Assembly (NCBI GenBank): GCA_934102215.1
Contig: CAKOSH010000002.1
Span: forward strand, 124,001-188,000
DNA: 64,000 bases
Origin: an uncultured Bacilli bacterium
GTDB taxonomy: Bacteria; Bacillota_I; Bacilli_A; RF39; UBA660
Direction of reading: 5' to 3'
The notes under the pieces are model-generated. The model did not search any database and was not told where the DNA came from. It saw nothing but the letters and a program-made list of their open reading frames with translations. The translations under genes and the position numbers were made by a program. Below, one piece after another: positions 38,885-47,662 of the stretch (the first letter of the stretch is position 1; every line of letters starts with the position of its first letter).

Positions 38885-40222
38885 ATGAAAGATAACAAAA
38901 TTTTAATTGGAACGTTTCTTGTATTGTTATTGCTTTTAACAACAGGACTTTCTTATGCATACTTTAGTACTGCTGTAAAAGGAAATGATAATGCAAAAGA
39001 TGTAGTAGTGGAAGCTGGAACACTAAAACTTACATATACTGATGGACCAGCAATAAATGCACAGTATATAAAACCAGGATGGACTACTACAAAAGAAGTA
39101 TCAGTAAAGAATAATGGTACATTAGATGCTTATTACAATGTAATTTGGCAAACACTCACAAACACTATCACTAATAATGAATTAGTTTTAAGTGCAACTT
39201 GTCAAAGACTTAATGCATCAGGAACAGTAGAAGGAACATGCGATTCTATACCACAAGTACCAATAAGCGATATGACTATAGCAAAGAAAATAAATATAGA
39301 AAATGGTATCACTCATAAGTATACATTTACAATTCTTTTCAAAGAAACAAATGCTAATCAAAATTATAATCAAGGAAAAGAATTTAATGGAGTACTTGGT
39401 ATTGAAGAAAGCAAAGGCGGAGCATCTCCAGTAGCATTCAGCACTGATTCGTGGGATACAATAGTAAGTGCAGTAAAATCTGGAGACACAAGTGTTTACA
39501 ATGTAGGAGATACAAAAGAAGTTAATCTTGGAACAACATATGGAATACATACGTTAAGAATAGCAAACATGTCAACACCAAGTGAATGCTCAGGAACAGG
39601 TTTTTCACAAACAGCATGTGGATTCGTTCTTGAATTTGCAGATATAATAACAACATATGCAATGAATGATACTGATACAAGTGTAGGTGGCTGGCCAGCA
39701 AGTGGCATGTACACGTTTGTGAATAATGATATATATAACTCACTGCCAAGTGAATTAAAGAATGCAATAATAGACACAACAGTAGTATCAGGACATGAAC
39801 TTGATGCATCAGCAAACTATACATCGACAGATAAATTATATTTATTAAGTACCGCAGAAATATGGGTAGATGCAGTATCAAATTCTAACAACATTAATAA
39901 ATTATACGACGATTCAAGAATAAATGAATATATTTTACCATTAGCAGATGTAGGTCCACTCGATCCCACTATTTTAAGTTTAACAGCTGATACAGCAAGA
40001 AATGTCACAAGACAATTAGATTATTATAAAAATTTAGGAGTAACAACTAGCAATTATAGTGGAGCAATAAAGAAAAACGGAACTATTGCTTCTGCTTGGT
40101 GGCTCTGTTCGGCCAATTCTAACTATGACAGTTACTTCTTCGTTGTGAATAGTAGTGGTTACTTCGGTCACAATTATGCTAGTACTACACGTGGCGTGGC
40201 TCCAGCCTTCCGCATTGGCTAA
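38885..40222 (+). CDS. Surface protein with TasA/camelysin-like N-terminus and hypervariable C-lectin-like tail (copy 2)
   Basis: The 445 residues are co-linear with the protein at 15392 (MKDNK start, membrane helix, YFSTAVKGNDNAKDVV, beta-sandwich, DUF6273-like domain). An extra insertion (DAVSNSNNINKLYDDSRINE region, about 332-370) precedes the variable cassette. The tail SAWWLCSANSNYDSYFFVVN ends GVAPAFRIG, and residues 400-436 differ from copy 1 mostly at NNY codons with equal length. Expression is probably phase-variable through the G8 promoter tract and may respond to LexA. The likely role is a diversified surface-exposed binding protein; the ligand is unknown. Confidence 0.75.
   Translation: MKDNKILIGTFLVLLLLLTTGLSYAYFSTAVKGNDNAKDVVVEAGTLKLTYTDGPAINAQYIKPGWTTTKEVSVKNNGTLDAYYNVIWQTLTNTITNNELVLSATCQRLNASGTVEGTCDSIPQVPISDMTIAKKINIENGITHKYTFTILFKETNANQNYNQGKEFNGVLGIEESKGGASPVAFSTDSWDTIVSAVKSGDTSVYNVGDTKEVNLGTTYGIHTLRIANMSTPSECSGTGFSQTACGFVLEFADIITTYAMNDTDTSVGGWPASGMYTFVNNDIYNSLPSELKNAIIDTTVVSGHELDASANYTSTDKLYLLSTAEIWVDAVSNSNNINKLYDDSRINEYILPLADVGPLDPTILSLTADTARNVTRQLDYYKNLGVTTSNYSGAIKKNGTIASAWWLCSANSNYDSYFFVVNSSGYFGHNYASTTRGVAPAFRIG
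38960..39077 (+). repeat. 118-bp N-terminal DNA block shared with the paralogue (copy B)
   Basis: One base differs from 15467-15584. Downstream the two genes diverge progressively. Confidence 0.85.
40082..40213 (+). other. Candidate variable region VR2 with invariant 3' tail
   Basis: Aligned without gaps to VR1. By hand count over 37 codons about 15 first-position, 16 second-position and 7 third-position differences, the third-position ones all C/T. The GVAPAFR-coding tail (40193-40213) and the TAATGT around the stop are shared. Confidence 0.6.
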
Positions 40223-40233
40223 TGTAATTATAA

Positions 40234-40259
40234 GTCATATGCAACAATATGGCTTTTTT
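40234..40259 (+). terminator. Terminator of variable surface protein 2
   Basis: GTCATAT and ATATGGC pair over 7 bp (one G-U) with a 6-nt loop, then T6. It lies 12 bp after the stop, close to the variable cassette. Confidence 0.75.
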
Positions 40260-40311
40260 GTATATGAACATGTTTGAAAACTAATAACTAGCAAAATCAT
40301 TATTTTTTTAG

Positions 40312-40317
40312 TATAAT
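40312..40317 (+). promoter_or_regulatory. -10 box of der
   Basis: TATAAT stands 19 bp before the der ATG; the upstream TAGCAA (40289-40294) is a poor -35. Confidence 0.35.
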
Positions 40318-40336
40318 ATATTCGAGGTGAAAGGGA

Positions 40337-41653
40337 ATGGCAAAACAAACAATATGTTTAGTAGGTAGACCTAATACAGGAAAGAGTACTTTATTTAATA
40401 GAATAGTTGGTAAAAAAGTAGCAATTATAGAAGATATTCCTGGTGTTACAAGAGATAGAATATATAGTCAGGCTAGTTATAAAAATATACCATTTTATTT
40501 AATTGATACAGGTGGTATTGATTTAAGTGATGGAGAATTTAACGAGGAAATAAGAATGCAAGTAGAAGTAGGTATCAATGAAGCAGATACTATTATATTT
40601 GTAGTTGATGGTAAAGATGGACTTACTACTAGTGATTTATTAATTCGTGATATGTTAAAAAAACAAGATAAAAAAGTAGTTGTCGCAGTAAATAAAATGG
40701 ATAATAAATTATCAAATGATAATGTATATGAATTCTATAGTCTTGGCTTTGATGATTATATTCCAATTAGTGCTGAACATGGTAATGGAGTAAATGAATT
40801 ATTAAAAGCAGTTACTGATGGATATGAAGCAGGTTATGAAGAAGAAGATAATAATATTAAAATATCTGTTATAGGAAGACCTAATGTAGGAAAAAGTAGT
40901 CTTGTGAATGCATTACTTAATGAAGAAAGAGTTATTGTTAGTAATGTTGCTGGTACTACTCGTGATGCTATAGATACTAAGTTTACTTATAATAAAGAAG
41001 AATATACATTAATAGATACAGCAGGACTTCGTAAAAAAGGTAAAATATTTGAAGCAGTTGAAAAATATAGTTTACTTAGAAGTATGAAAGCAATAGATAG
41101 AAGTGATGTATGTTTACTTGTACTTGATGCGACTACTGGAATAGTTGAACATGATAAACATATAGCAGGTTATGCTTTAGAAGCAGGAAAACCAGTTGTT
41201 ATAGTTGTTAATAAATGGGATACAATAGACGAAAAAGATGAATCTATGAAAGAATGGAAAAAAGATATCAAATATAATTTCCAATTCATGGACTATGCTA
41301 AAGTAGTATTCTTAAGTGCACAAACTAAAAAGAGAATACATACTCTTATGCCAGAAGTACTTGCATCTTATGAAAACTCTATTAAACAAGTTAAAACAAG
41401 TATAATAAATGATGTTATAAGAAATGCATTTATTGAAACACCACCAGCATCATTTAAAGGTAAAAAACTTAAAGTATACTTTGCTCATCAATCAGGAACT
41501 AAACCACCTAGATTTGATATAGAAGTTAACTCTAAAGGACTTGTTCATTTTAGTTATTATAGATATCTTGAAAATAAAATAAGAGAGAATATAGATTTTA
41601 GTGGTACACCTATAGTAATACAATTTAAAAATAAAGGTGAAAAAGAATTATAA
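40337..41653 (+). CDS. der: Ribosome-assembly GTPase Der (EngA)
   Basis: Der acts in 50S subunit assembly. The 438 residues contain two tandem G domains, each with a P-loop (GRPNTGKSTLF near the start and GRPNVGKSSLV near 182), DTGG/DTAG switch motifs and NKMD/NKWD specificity motifs. The C-terminal KH-like domain follows (GKKLKVYFAHQSGTKPPRFDIEVN). The length is typical. GAGGTGAAAGGGA precedes the ATG. It is a single-gene unit ended by a hairpin. Confidence 0.97.
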   Translation: MAKQTICLVGRPNTGKSTLFNRIVGKKVAIIEDIPGVTRDRIYSQASYKNIPFYLIDTGGIDLSDGEFNEEIRMQVEVGINEADTIIFVVDGKDGLTTSDLLIRDMLKKQDKKVVVAVNKMDNKLSNDNVYEFYSLGFDDYIPISAEHGNGVNELLKAVTDGYEAGYEEEDNNIKISVIGRPNVGKSSLVNALLNEERVIVSNVAGTTRDAIDTKFTYNKEEYTLIDTAGLRKKGKIFEAVEKYSLLRSMKAIDRSDVCLLVLDATTGIVEHDKHIAGYALEAGKPVVIVVNKWDTIDEKDESMKEWKKDIKYNFQFMDYAKVVFLSAQTKKRIHTLMPEVLASYENSIKQVKTSIINDVIRNAFIETPPASFKGKKLKVYFAHQSGTKPPRFDIEVNSKGLVHFSYYRYLENKIRENIDFSGTPIVIQFKNKGEKEL

Positions 41654-41680
41654 ACACATGTTAAATAAATATGTGTTTTT
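41652..41680 (+). terminator. Terminator of der
   Basis: AAACACAT (41652-41659, including the stop) pairs perfectly with ATGTGTTT (41671-41678), followed by T. Confidence 0.8.
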
Positions 41681-41708
41681 TAAATATGAAATATGATAGA
41701 ATTAGATT

Positions 41709-43475
41709 ATGAAAAAAGAAGTTAAAGATAAAAAGAAAAAGGTAAGTATATGGAAATATGTCAAGAAATGTTATCCATATTTTAAAAGAGAAAAGAAAGC
41801 ATTAATTATACTTATAATTATATCACTTATAATAAGTATATTTAATTCATTTGGACCTGCTTTAATGGCTAAAGTATTAGATTATGCGACTAGTAGTAGA
41901 TTAGACGTGGCACTTAAATATCTTTTATTTGTAGTAGGTCTTGCATTAGTAATAGATTTTTTTGATAAAATAGTTTTCACTAGAAATTATACTAAGATTC
42001 AAGAAAGTATTACTAATAATATAAAGAAAGATGTAATAAGTTCTTATTTTGAAATAGATAATAAAGAATTATTAAAGACATCAAGCGGAATATTCTTAAC
42101 TAGAATAACAAGCGACCCTGATAATATTATTAATGCATTTGATGCTGTACGTGGTAATTTTACTAAAATACTTTCAAATATATTTGTATTTATATATATA
42201 TTTCATATTAACTTTGTACTTGGAATAATTACTGTTATTGGTACTATATGTGTATATTTAGTAGAAAAGTCAGCTATGGATAAATGGAATGCTTATAGAA
42301 AAAGAAGAAATAAATTAAGAGATAGAAATACAACTATTATTAATGAAGGATTAAAAGGTACTCATGATATTAAATTATTAAATATAGTAGAACATTTTAA
42401 AAATAAAGTAAGTGGAAACTTAGATGAACTTTGTAATGATACAGTTGGTAGTATTAAAGTAGATAGTGGGTATGTTTTCTTAAGGACAGTTGTTGTTTAT
42501 ATTTTTACTACTATACTTATTGTATTATCTATATATTTTGTTAAATTTGATGTAATAAAAGTATCATCATTAATCGCAATATTTATGTATAAAGATAGAT
42601 TGTTTACTTCTATACTATATCTTGCTTGGACTGAAAGACAACTTAAAGAATTTGCTTTATCAGCTGAGAGAATATTTGAAGTTATAGATCACAGTAAATT
42701 TAATATAGAACATTATGGTAATAAGAGAGTAAATGAATTAAGTGGTAAGATAGAGTTTAAGAATGTATATTTTAAATATGAAAAAGATAGTGTACTTAAA
42801 GGGGTTAGTTTTAATATAGAACCAAAGGACACTGTTGCGATAGTAGGTAAAAGTGGTAGTGGTAAAACAACTATTGTTAATTTGATAAGTAAGATATATG
42901 AAGTAGATAAAGGAAGTATCTTATTAGATGGAAATAATATTAATGATTTAGATAAATATTCTATTAGAAATAATATTAGTGTTATTAGTCAAAAACCATA
43001 TTTATTTAATATGACTATTAAAGAGAATCTTTTACTTGTGAGTCCTAATGCTTCACAAAAACAGATTGAAAATGTATGTAAGATATGTGAACTTCATGAT
43101 TATATAATGAGTCTACCTAAAAAGTATAATACTTTAGTAGGAGAAGGTGGTGTTACTTTAAGTGGTGGTGAATGTCAAAGAGTAGCTATCGCAAGAGCAT
43201 TACTTATGAAAACAAATATTATATTATTTGATGAAGCAACTAGTGCACTTGATAATGAAACACAAGAAAATATACAAAAGGCTATAAATAATATAAGTAG
43301 TGAATATACTATGATAATAATTGCTCATAGGCTTTCAACTATTAAGAATTGTAATAAGATTATTGTTATTGATGATGGTAAAGTATCAGGAATTGGTACT
43401 CATAATGAATTATATAAAAATAATGAAATTTATAAGTCTTTATATGAAAAGGAGTTAAGACGAGAGAATGACTAG
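41709..43475 (+). CDS. ABC exporter, fused membrane and ATPase domains (MdlB/MsbA type)
   Basis: This half-transporter probably works as a dimer. The 588 residues start with a basic tail, then six membrane helices (from IILIIISLIISIFNSFGPAL) and an ATP-binding domain with Walker A VGKSGSGKTTIV, signature LSGGECQRVAIARALL, Walker B IILFDEATSALD and the His switch IIAHRLS. Substrates of this type are lipids, peptides or drugs. There is no Shine-Dalgarno sequence. TAGAAT ends six bases before the ATG, hinting at a leaderless transcript. It overlaps tlyA by 8 bp. Confidence 0.9.
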   Translation: MKKEVKDKKKKVSIWKYVKKCYPYFKREKKALIILIIISLIISIFNSFGPALMAKVLDYATSSRLDVALKYLLFVVGLALVIDFFDKIVFTRNYTKIQESITNNIKKDVISSYFEIDNKELLKTSSGIFLTRITSDPDNIINAFDAVRGNFTKILSNIFVFIYIFHINFVLGIITVIGTICVYLVEKSAMDKWNAYRKRRNKLRDRNTTIINEGLKGTHDIKLLNIVEHFKNKVSGNLDELCNDTVGSIKVDSGYVFLRTVVVYIFTTILIVLSIYFVKFDVIKVSSLIAIFMYKDRLFTSILYLAWTERQLKEFALSAERIFEVIDHSKFNIEHYGNKRVNELSGKIEFKNVYFKYEKDSVLKGVSFNIEPKDTVAIVGKSGSGKTTIVNLISKIYEVDKGSILLDGNNINDLDKYSIRNNISVISQKPYLFNMTIKENLLLVSPNASQKQIENVCKICELHDYIMSLPKKYNTLVGEGGVTLSGGECQRVAIARALLMKTNIILFDEATSALDNETQENIQKAINNISSEYTMIIIAHRLSTIKNCNKIIVIDDGKVSGIGTHNELYKNNEIYKSLYEKELRREND

Positions 43476-44244
43476 AATAGATATTGAACTTGTAAATAAA
43501 GGTATATTTGAAAGTAGAAGTAAAGCACAAAATGAAATAAAAAATGGTATTGTTTATTGTAATGGTAAGTGTATTAATAAGGCTTCTTTTGATGTAAATT
43601 CTAGTGATGTCATTGAAATAAAAGGTGAAAAGTTAAAATATGTATCACGTGGTGGATTAAAGTTAGAGAAAGCGATTCATGAATTTAATATTGATTTAAA
43701 GGGTAAAATTCTTTTAGATATTGGTTCATCAACTGGTGGCTTTAGTGACTGTGCAATTCAAAATGGAATAAGTGAAGTTTATGCGATAGATGTAGGTAGT
43801 AATCAATTTGATAAAAAATTAAGAGAGAATAATAAAGTACATTTATATGAGAATACTGATTTTAGAAATATTGATAATACTGTCATTAGTAAATGTGATA
43901 TAGCATCTATAGATGTATCATTTATATCAGTTACTAAACTTATGAGTAAACTTGAAAGTCTTGGTAATTTAAAAGAAATAGTTTGTTTAATTAAACCACA
44001 ATTTGAGTGTGGTAAAGATATTGCTGATAAATATAAAGGTGTTCCTTTAAATAAAGAAGTACATGAAAATATTATTTTAAATATTATTAATTCATTTATG
44101 AATATAGGATTTATGATAAATGGTCTTACATATTCACCTATAAAAGGTGGTAATGGTAATATAGAATATCTTGCTTATTTTAAGAAAGATGGTAAGAGAG
44201 AAGTAAATGTATCAAAAGTAGTTAGTGATGCGTTTAGAATGTAA
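43468..44244 (+). CDS. tlyA: TlyA family rRNA 2'-O-methyltransferase
   Basis: The 258 residues include an N-terminal S4 domain (IDIELVNKGIFESRSKAQNEI) and an FtsJ-like methyltransferase (SRGGLKLEKAIHEF, LLDIGSSTGGFSDCAI, ASIDVSFISVTKL, LIKPQFECGK). TlyA proteins methylate ribosomal RNA and were once named haemolysins. GGAGTTAAG lies before the ATG inside the transporter gene. In Bacilli this gene is usually near recN/argR; here it is coupled to an ABC exporter. Confidence 0.92.
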   Translation: MTRIDIELVNKGIFESRSKAQNEIKNGIVYCNGKCINKASFDVNSSDVIEIKGEKLKYVSRGGLKLEKAIHEFNIDLKGKILLDIGSSTGGFSDCAIQNGISEVYAIDVGSNQFDKKLRENNKVHLYENTDFRNIDNTVISKCDIASIDVSFISVTKLMSKLESLGNLKEIVCLIKPQFECGKDIADKYKGVPLNKEVHENIILNIINSFMNIGFMINGLTYSPIKGGNGNIEYLAYFKKDGKREVNVSKVVSDAFRM

Positions 44245-44284
44245 TTTTTATTTAAATAGCATTTAATACATTTTAATATTAAAT

Positions 44285-44344
44285 GCGTTAAGTAGCGTTA
44301 AGTAGCGTTAAGTAGCGTTAAGTAGCGTTAAGTAGCGTTAAGTA
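44285..44344 (+). repeat. Tandem repeat, six copies of a 10-bp unit
   Basis: GCGTTAAGTA is repeated six times without a mismatch, then degrades (a lone GCGTT at 44355). It is immediately preceded by an inverted pair GCATTTAAT/ATTAAATGC (44259-44286). It lies 44 bp upstream of the ABC permease operon, in its control region. A period of one helical turn suits a regulator array or slippage-driven expression change. Confidence 0.9.
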
Positions 44345-44387
44345 GTTTTTACTAGCGTTCATCAAACAGCATTATAGGAGTGTGAGT

Positions 44388-45299
44388 ATGAAAAAGTTTA
44401 TAAAAAGTAATATAGCAGTATTAATAGCATTTTTAATATTATTTATCTTTTCAACTATACTTTGCATAAGAAATATTAAATCTGCTAGAATAAACGAAGA
44501 GAGTAGAATAGAAGGTATAGAGGTATGTAAAGAAATATTAAAACATGATAAATATAATGAAATATGCCTTAAAAATATAGATGTTAAGCCTAAAAAAAGA
44601 AGTACACTTAAAACTTATTATGATATTATAAATGATAATGTTAATTATAATTCAACTTCTTTATGCACTGTCTTTTATTTTTTGATACCATTTCTTGTGA
44701 TTACATCATCACTTTATAATATAAGTAAGAAATTTAAGAATCAAGATATAAAAAATCATTTAACTAGAGAGAGTTATAACAAATATATTAAAGAAATATT
44801 TTTAGATTCATATAAAAGTGTATTTATATGGCCAATGATTACTATATTACTTTTTATGTTTTCTTATATAATAAGTAATGGTTCATTTGAAATTGTTGAT
44901 ACTAATTCATCATTTTCATATGAAATATTAAGTAAACCTGTTGTGTTTATGTTATCAAATTTATTAAATACAATATTTATGAGTTTCTTTTGGACTAATA
45001 TAGCGCTCTTTATTGTACCAAATACTAGAAATTATATTGTTTCTGTCCTTGAAAGTATTATGATATATTTTGGAATCACTTTAACTAATACATTCTTTGT
45101 AATATTACTTATTAGTAAGATCCTCCATAAAGATGTAGAAAAATATTTGGATTTCTTTGATGTTTATACTTACCATAATAGAGAATTAATTCCATTTAAT
45201 ATACTATGCTTAAGTATTGCATTAATAAGTGGATTACTTGTATCCTTAAAATATAAAAATAAAGAAAAAATAATTATGAAATTAGAAAGGAATTCATAA
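44388..45299 (+). CDS. ABC transporter permease-like membrane protein A
   Basis: The 303 residues have an N-terminal helix (NIAVLIAFLILFIFSTILCI), an extracytoplasmic loop with cysteines (about 35-80), then five further helices. This resembles ABC-2 type permeases. AGGAG seven bases upstream supports ATG 44388 over a GTG at 44382. It forms an operon with the ATPase (1 bp gap) and a second permease. The substrate is unknown; bacteriocin-immunity or export systems share this layout. Confidence 0.65.
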   Translation: MKKFIKSNIAVLIAFLILFIFSTILCIRNIKSARINEESRIEGIEVCKEILKHDKYNEICLKNIDVKPKKRSTLKTYYDIINDNVNYNSTSLCTVFYFLIPFLVITSSLYNISKKFKNQDIKNHLTRESYNKYIKEIFLDSYKSVFIWPMITILLFMFSYIISNGSFEIVDTNSSFSYEILSKPVVFMLSNLLNTIFMSFFWTNIALFIVPNTRNYIVSVLESIMIYFGITLTNTFFVILLISKILHKDVEKYLDFFDVYTYHNRELIPFNILCLSIALISGLLVSLKYKNKEKIIMKLERNS

Positions 45300-45300
45300 A

Positions 45301-45936
45301 ATGCAGATAATAGTTAAAAATATATCTAAAAAGTTTAAAAAAGTTACTGTTCTTAATAATATTAATATGACATTTGAAAGTGGAAAAATATATGGTCTTG
45401 TTGGAAGAAATGGTAGTGGTAAAAGTGTATTCTTAAAAATATTATGTTCATTTTATAAACCTAATACTGGAGAAGTATTATTCGATAATATAAATTATAG
45501 TTCTAATAATAGTTTTCCACCTGATACAAGAGCATTAATAGAAAAACCAACTTTCTTTCCAGATTTAACTGGATTTGAAAATCTAAAATTACTTGCGAAT
45601 ATTCAAAATAAAATAAGTGATAATGAAATAAATGATACATTGGAAAAAGTAAACTTAATTCTTGAAAAAGATAAAAAGTATAAAGAATACTCACTTGGTA
45701 TGAAACAAAAATTAGGAATAGCACAAGTACTTATGGAAAATCCTAGTGTTATGATATTTGATGAATTATTTAATGGTATAGAAGATGATACAGTAGATAA
45801 AATAAGAAATATATTATTAGAACTAAAAAATCAAAATAAAATTATAATAGTAACAAGTCATATTAAAGAAGATATAGATATATTATCAGATGAAGTATAC
45901 AAATTTAATAATGGAAATGTGGAACGTATAAAATGA
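45301..45936 (+). CDS. ABC transporter ATP-binding protein
   Basis: The 211 residues contain Walker A GLVGRNGSGKSVFLKIL, signature YSLGMKQKLGIAQVL and Walker B PSVMIFDELFNGIE. The fold is that of ABC-2 type (drug or bacteriocin export) ATPases. Gly in place of the usual second Ser/Gly in the signature is normal for this branch. It overlaps the next permease gene by 4 bp. Confidence 0.93.
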   Translation: MQIIVKNISKKFKKVTVLNNINMTFESGKIYGLVGRNGSGKSVFLKILCSFYKPNTGEVLFDNINYSSNNSFPPDTRALIEKPTFFPDLTGFENLKLLANIQNKISDNEINDTLEKVNLILEKDKKYKEYSLGMKQKLGIAQVLMENPSVMIFDELFNGIEDDTVDKIRNILLELKNQNKIIIVTSHIKEDIDILSDEVYKFNNGNVERIK

Positions 45937-46682
45937 AAAATGATTTTAAATTAATTGTATCATTACTCGAAAATACTAGATTTAAAGTAACTATCATTAT
46001 GATTGTATTACTTGGATTCATGGCATTTGGTACCATAACAGAAAGAATGACATTTATAGAAGGTATTTATAATGTTATGACTTGGGACTATTTCATAATG
46101 GTATTACTATTTCTATTCATGTTTAACACATATAATATATATACAGAACTTACTCATAATTATTCATTTATGATAAGAATAAAAGATTATAAGGAATTCT
46201 TTAATAAAATGATTAAGTTTATATTTATATCTAATTTAATAATATATTTTATAGTTTTAGTTATTGTTATGTTGTGTTCTATTTTAAATACTGGTATGAA
46301 TATGAAAATAGATAATTATTATTTTTATAATATTAGTAATTCTTTATATTTAATATTTCATATAATAAGAAGTTATTTTATACTTAATATAGTTGTTGTA
46401 TTCTCAATTAGTGTGTATAAACTAGTAAGAGAAGAAATAGGTATTTTAATAGTGGGAATAATACCTCTTAGTATATGTATGTTATTTCCAATATTAAAGG
46501 TAAAAGATATAACATCAGTATTTAAGTTACCATTATGTTATGGAGAATATTTTATAAGTAATAACTATGGTACATTTCCTTTTGAAATATGCATGTCTAT
46601 ACTATTTATATCATTAATATTTTCTATATCTAAATTATTTATGTTTATTGTAGCAAAGAAAAATATTGATTTAGAATTTTAA
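45933..46682 (+). CDS. ABC transporter permease-like membrane protein B
   Basis: The 249 residues have six predicted membrane helices and no soluble domain. It starts KNDFKLIVSLLENTRFKVTI. Its position right after the ATPase with a 4 bp overlap makes it the second membrane subunit of the transporter. No family can be named by eye. Confidence 0.65.
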   Translation: MKNDFKLIVSLLENTRFKVTIIMIVLLGFMAFGTITERMTFIEGIYNVMTWDYFIMVLLFLFMFNTYNIYTELTHNYSFMIRIKDYKEFFNKMIKFIFISNLIIYFIVLVIVMLCSILNTGMNMKIDNYYFYNISNSLYLIFHIIRSYFILNIVVVFSISVYKLVREEIGILIVGIIPLSICMLFPILKVKDITSVFKLPLCYGEYFISNNYGTFPFEICMSILFISLIFSISKLFMFIVAKKNIDLEF

Positions 46683-46706
46683 GTGAGATTAATTTCTCAC
46701 TTTTAT
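46681..46706 (+). terminator. Terminator of the three-gene ABC operon
   Basis: AAGTGAGA and TCTCACTT pair perfectly over 8 bp with a 6-nt loop, followed by TTTATT. Confidence 0.75.
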
Positions 46707-46719
46707 TATGATTAATTTC

Positions 46720-46748
46720 TTGCTTTTAGAAGTTCTTTACTTTATAAT
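46720..46748 (+). promoter_or_regulatory. Promoter of the VWA-like/MoxR pair
   Basis: TTGCTT (46720-46725), 17 bp spacer, TATAAT (46743-46748). The same TTGCTT occurs in the rpsO promoter. Confidence 0.65.
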
Positions 46749-46771
46749 ATGTAGTCAAATGAGGTAACTAT

Positions 46772-47662
46772 ATGTATAAATGTTATAATAAAAATGGAAA
46801 AAAGGTAATGCATCATGAATTTCATTCTTTAAGTGAATATATAGACTATCTTTCACATGCTAAAAAGAATCCAACATTCACTGGTACTGCTAGTGAGACA
46901 GGTACTCTTGAGTTTACTGATACTAATAGCTTTGATGAAGCTATAAAACTTGCTAAATATGGATATCATGAAAATTTTGATAAAATGATGGAATTAAAAA
47001 TGAAATTAGATAAATATTTGAAATTATCTAATAACAGAAGTAAACAATATAACTATTATGTAGGATATGCTCCTGATGTTAAATCATATTTAGAGGGTAG
47101 TCCACTTTCAATGCTTAATAGAAATCGTGTGGCTAGACGTAAAATAGATTTGTATGTTCAATGTGCATGTGCAAGTTTTACTACTAAAGAAAGTGTATAT
47201 AATAGAGGAATAATAATATTATCATTAATACAGGTATTAGAAACTCTTGGGTATAATGTTGATCTTCATTTATTTAGTTTATCTAGTGATCATTACTATA
47301 GTGCTTATCTTTATTGCGATTTCCTATTGAAAAAAGAAAATGAAAGAGTTAATCCACAAAAATTATATTTTCCATTATGTCATCCATCATGGCTTAGAAG
47401 ACTTGAATTTAAATTAACTGAATGTACGCCAGATATTACTAATGATTGGGCCTCTGGTTATGGCTATCCTTGTGATATGTATGAAATAAGAAAATTCTTA
47501 AATTTAAAAGAAAATGATATTGTTATTCCTGAATCAAGACTTCTTGGAGTAGAAGGTTATGATCTAATAGATGATATAAATAGTGTATTTAGTTTTATAA
47601 ATAGAAGTGATACTCCAGAAGATTTAATACTTGATAAAGTTGAAAGGGTGAGAAAAATATGA
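46772..47662 (+). CDS. Uncharacterised VWA-like partner of a MoxR ATPase (DUF7192-like)
   Basis: The 296 residues start YKCYNKNGKKVMHHEFHSLSE. The centre reads KIDLYVQCACAS, then NRGIIILSLIQVLETLGYNV and DLHLFSLSSD, matching a von Willebrand A layout (strand, helix, strand) in which the metal-binding DxSxS is replaced by QCACA. I think it belongs with the phage- and plasmid-linked DUF7192-type proteins, but this is from memory. It overlaps the AAA+ gene by 4 bp, so the two proteins very likely act together, as VWA/MoxR chaperone pairs do. Confidence 0.6.
   Translation: MYKCYNKNGKKVMHHEFHSLSEYIDYLSHAKKNPTFTGTASETGTLEFTDTNSFDEAIKLAKYGYHENFDKMMELKMKLDKYLKLSNNRSKQYNYYVGYAPDVKSYLEGSPLSMLNRNRVARRKIDLYVQCACASFTTKESVYNRGIIILSLIQVLETLGYNVDLHLFSLSSDHYYSAYLYCDFLLKKENERVNPQKLYFPLCHPSWLRRLEFKLTECTPDITNDWASGYGYPCDMYEIRKFLNLKENDIVIPESRLLGVEGYDLIDDINSVFSFINRSDTPEDLILDKVERVRKI

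Noticed and set aside
44285..44344. CRISPR array
   Set aside because: The 10-bp units are directly adjacent without spacers, and no cas gene is nearby.
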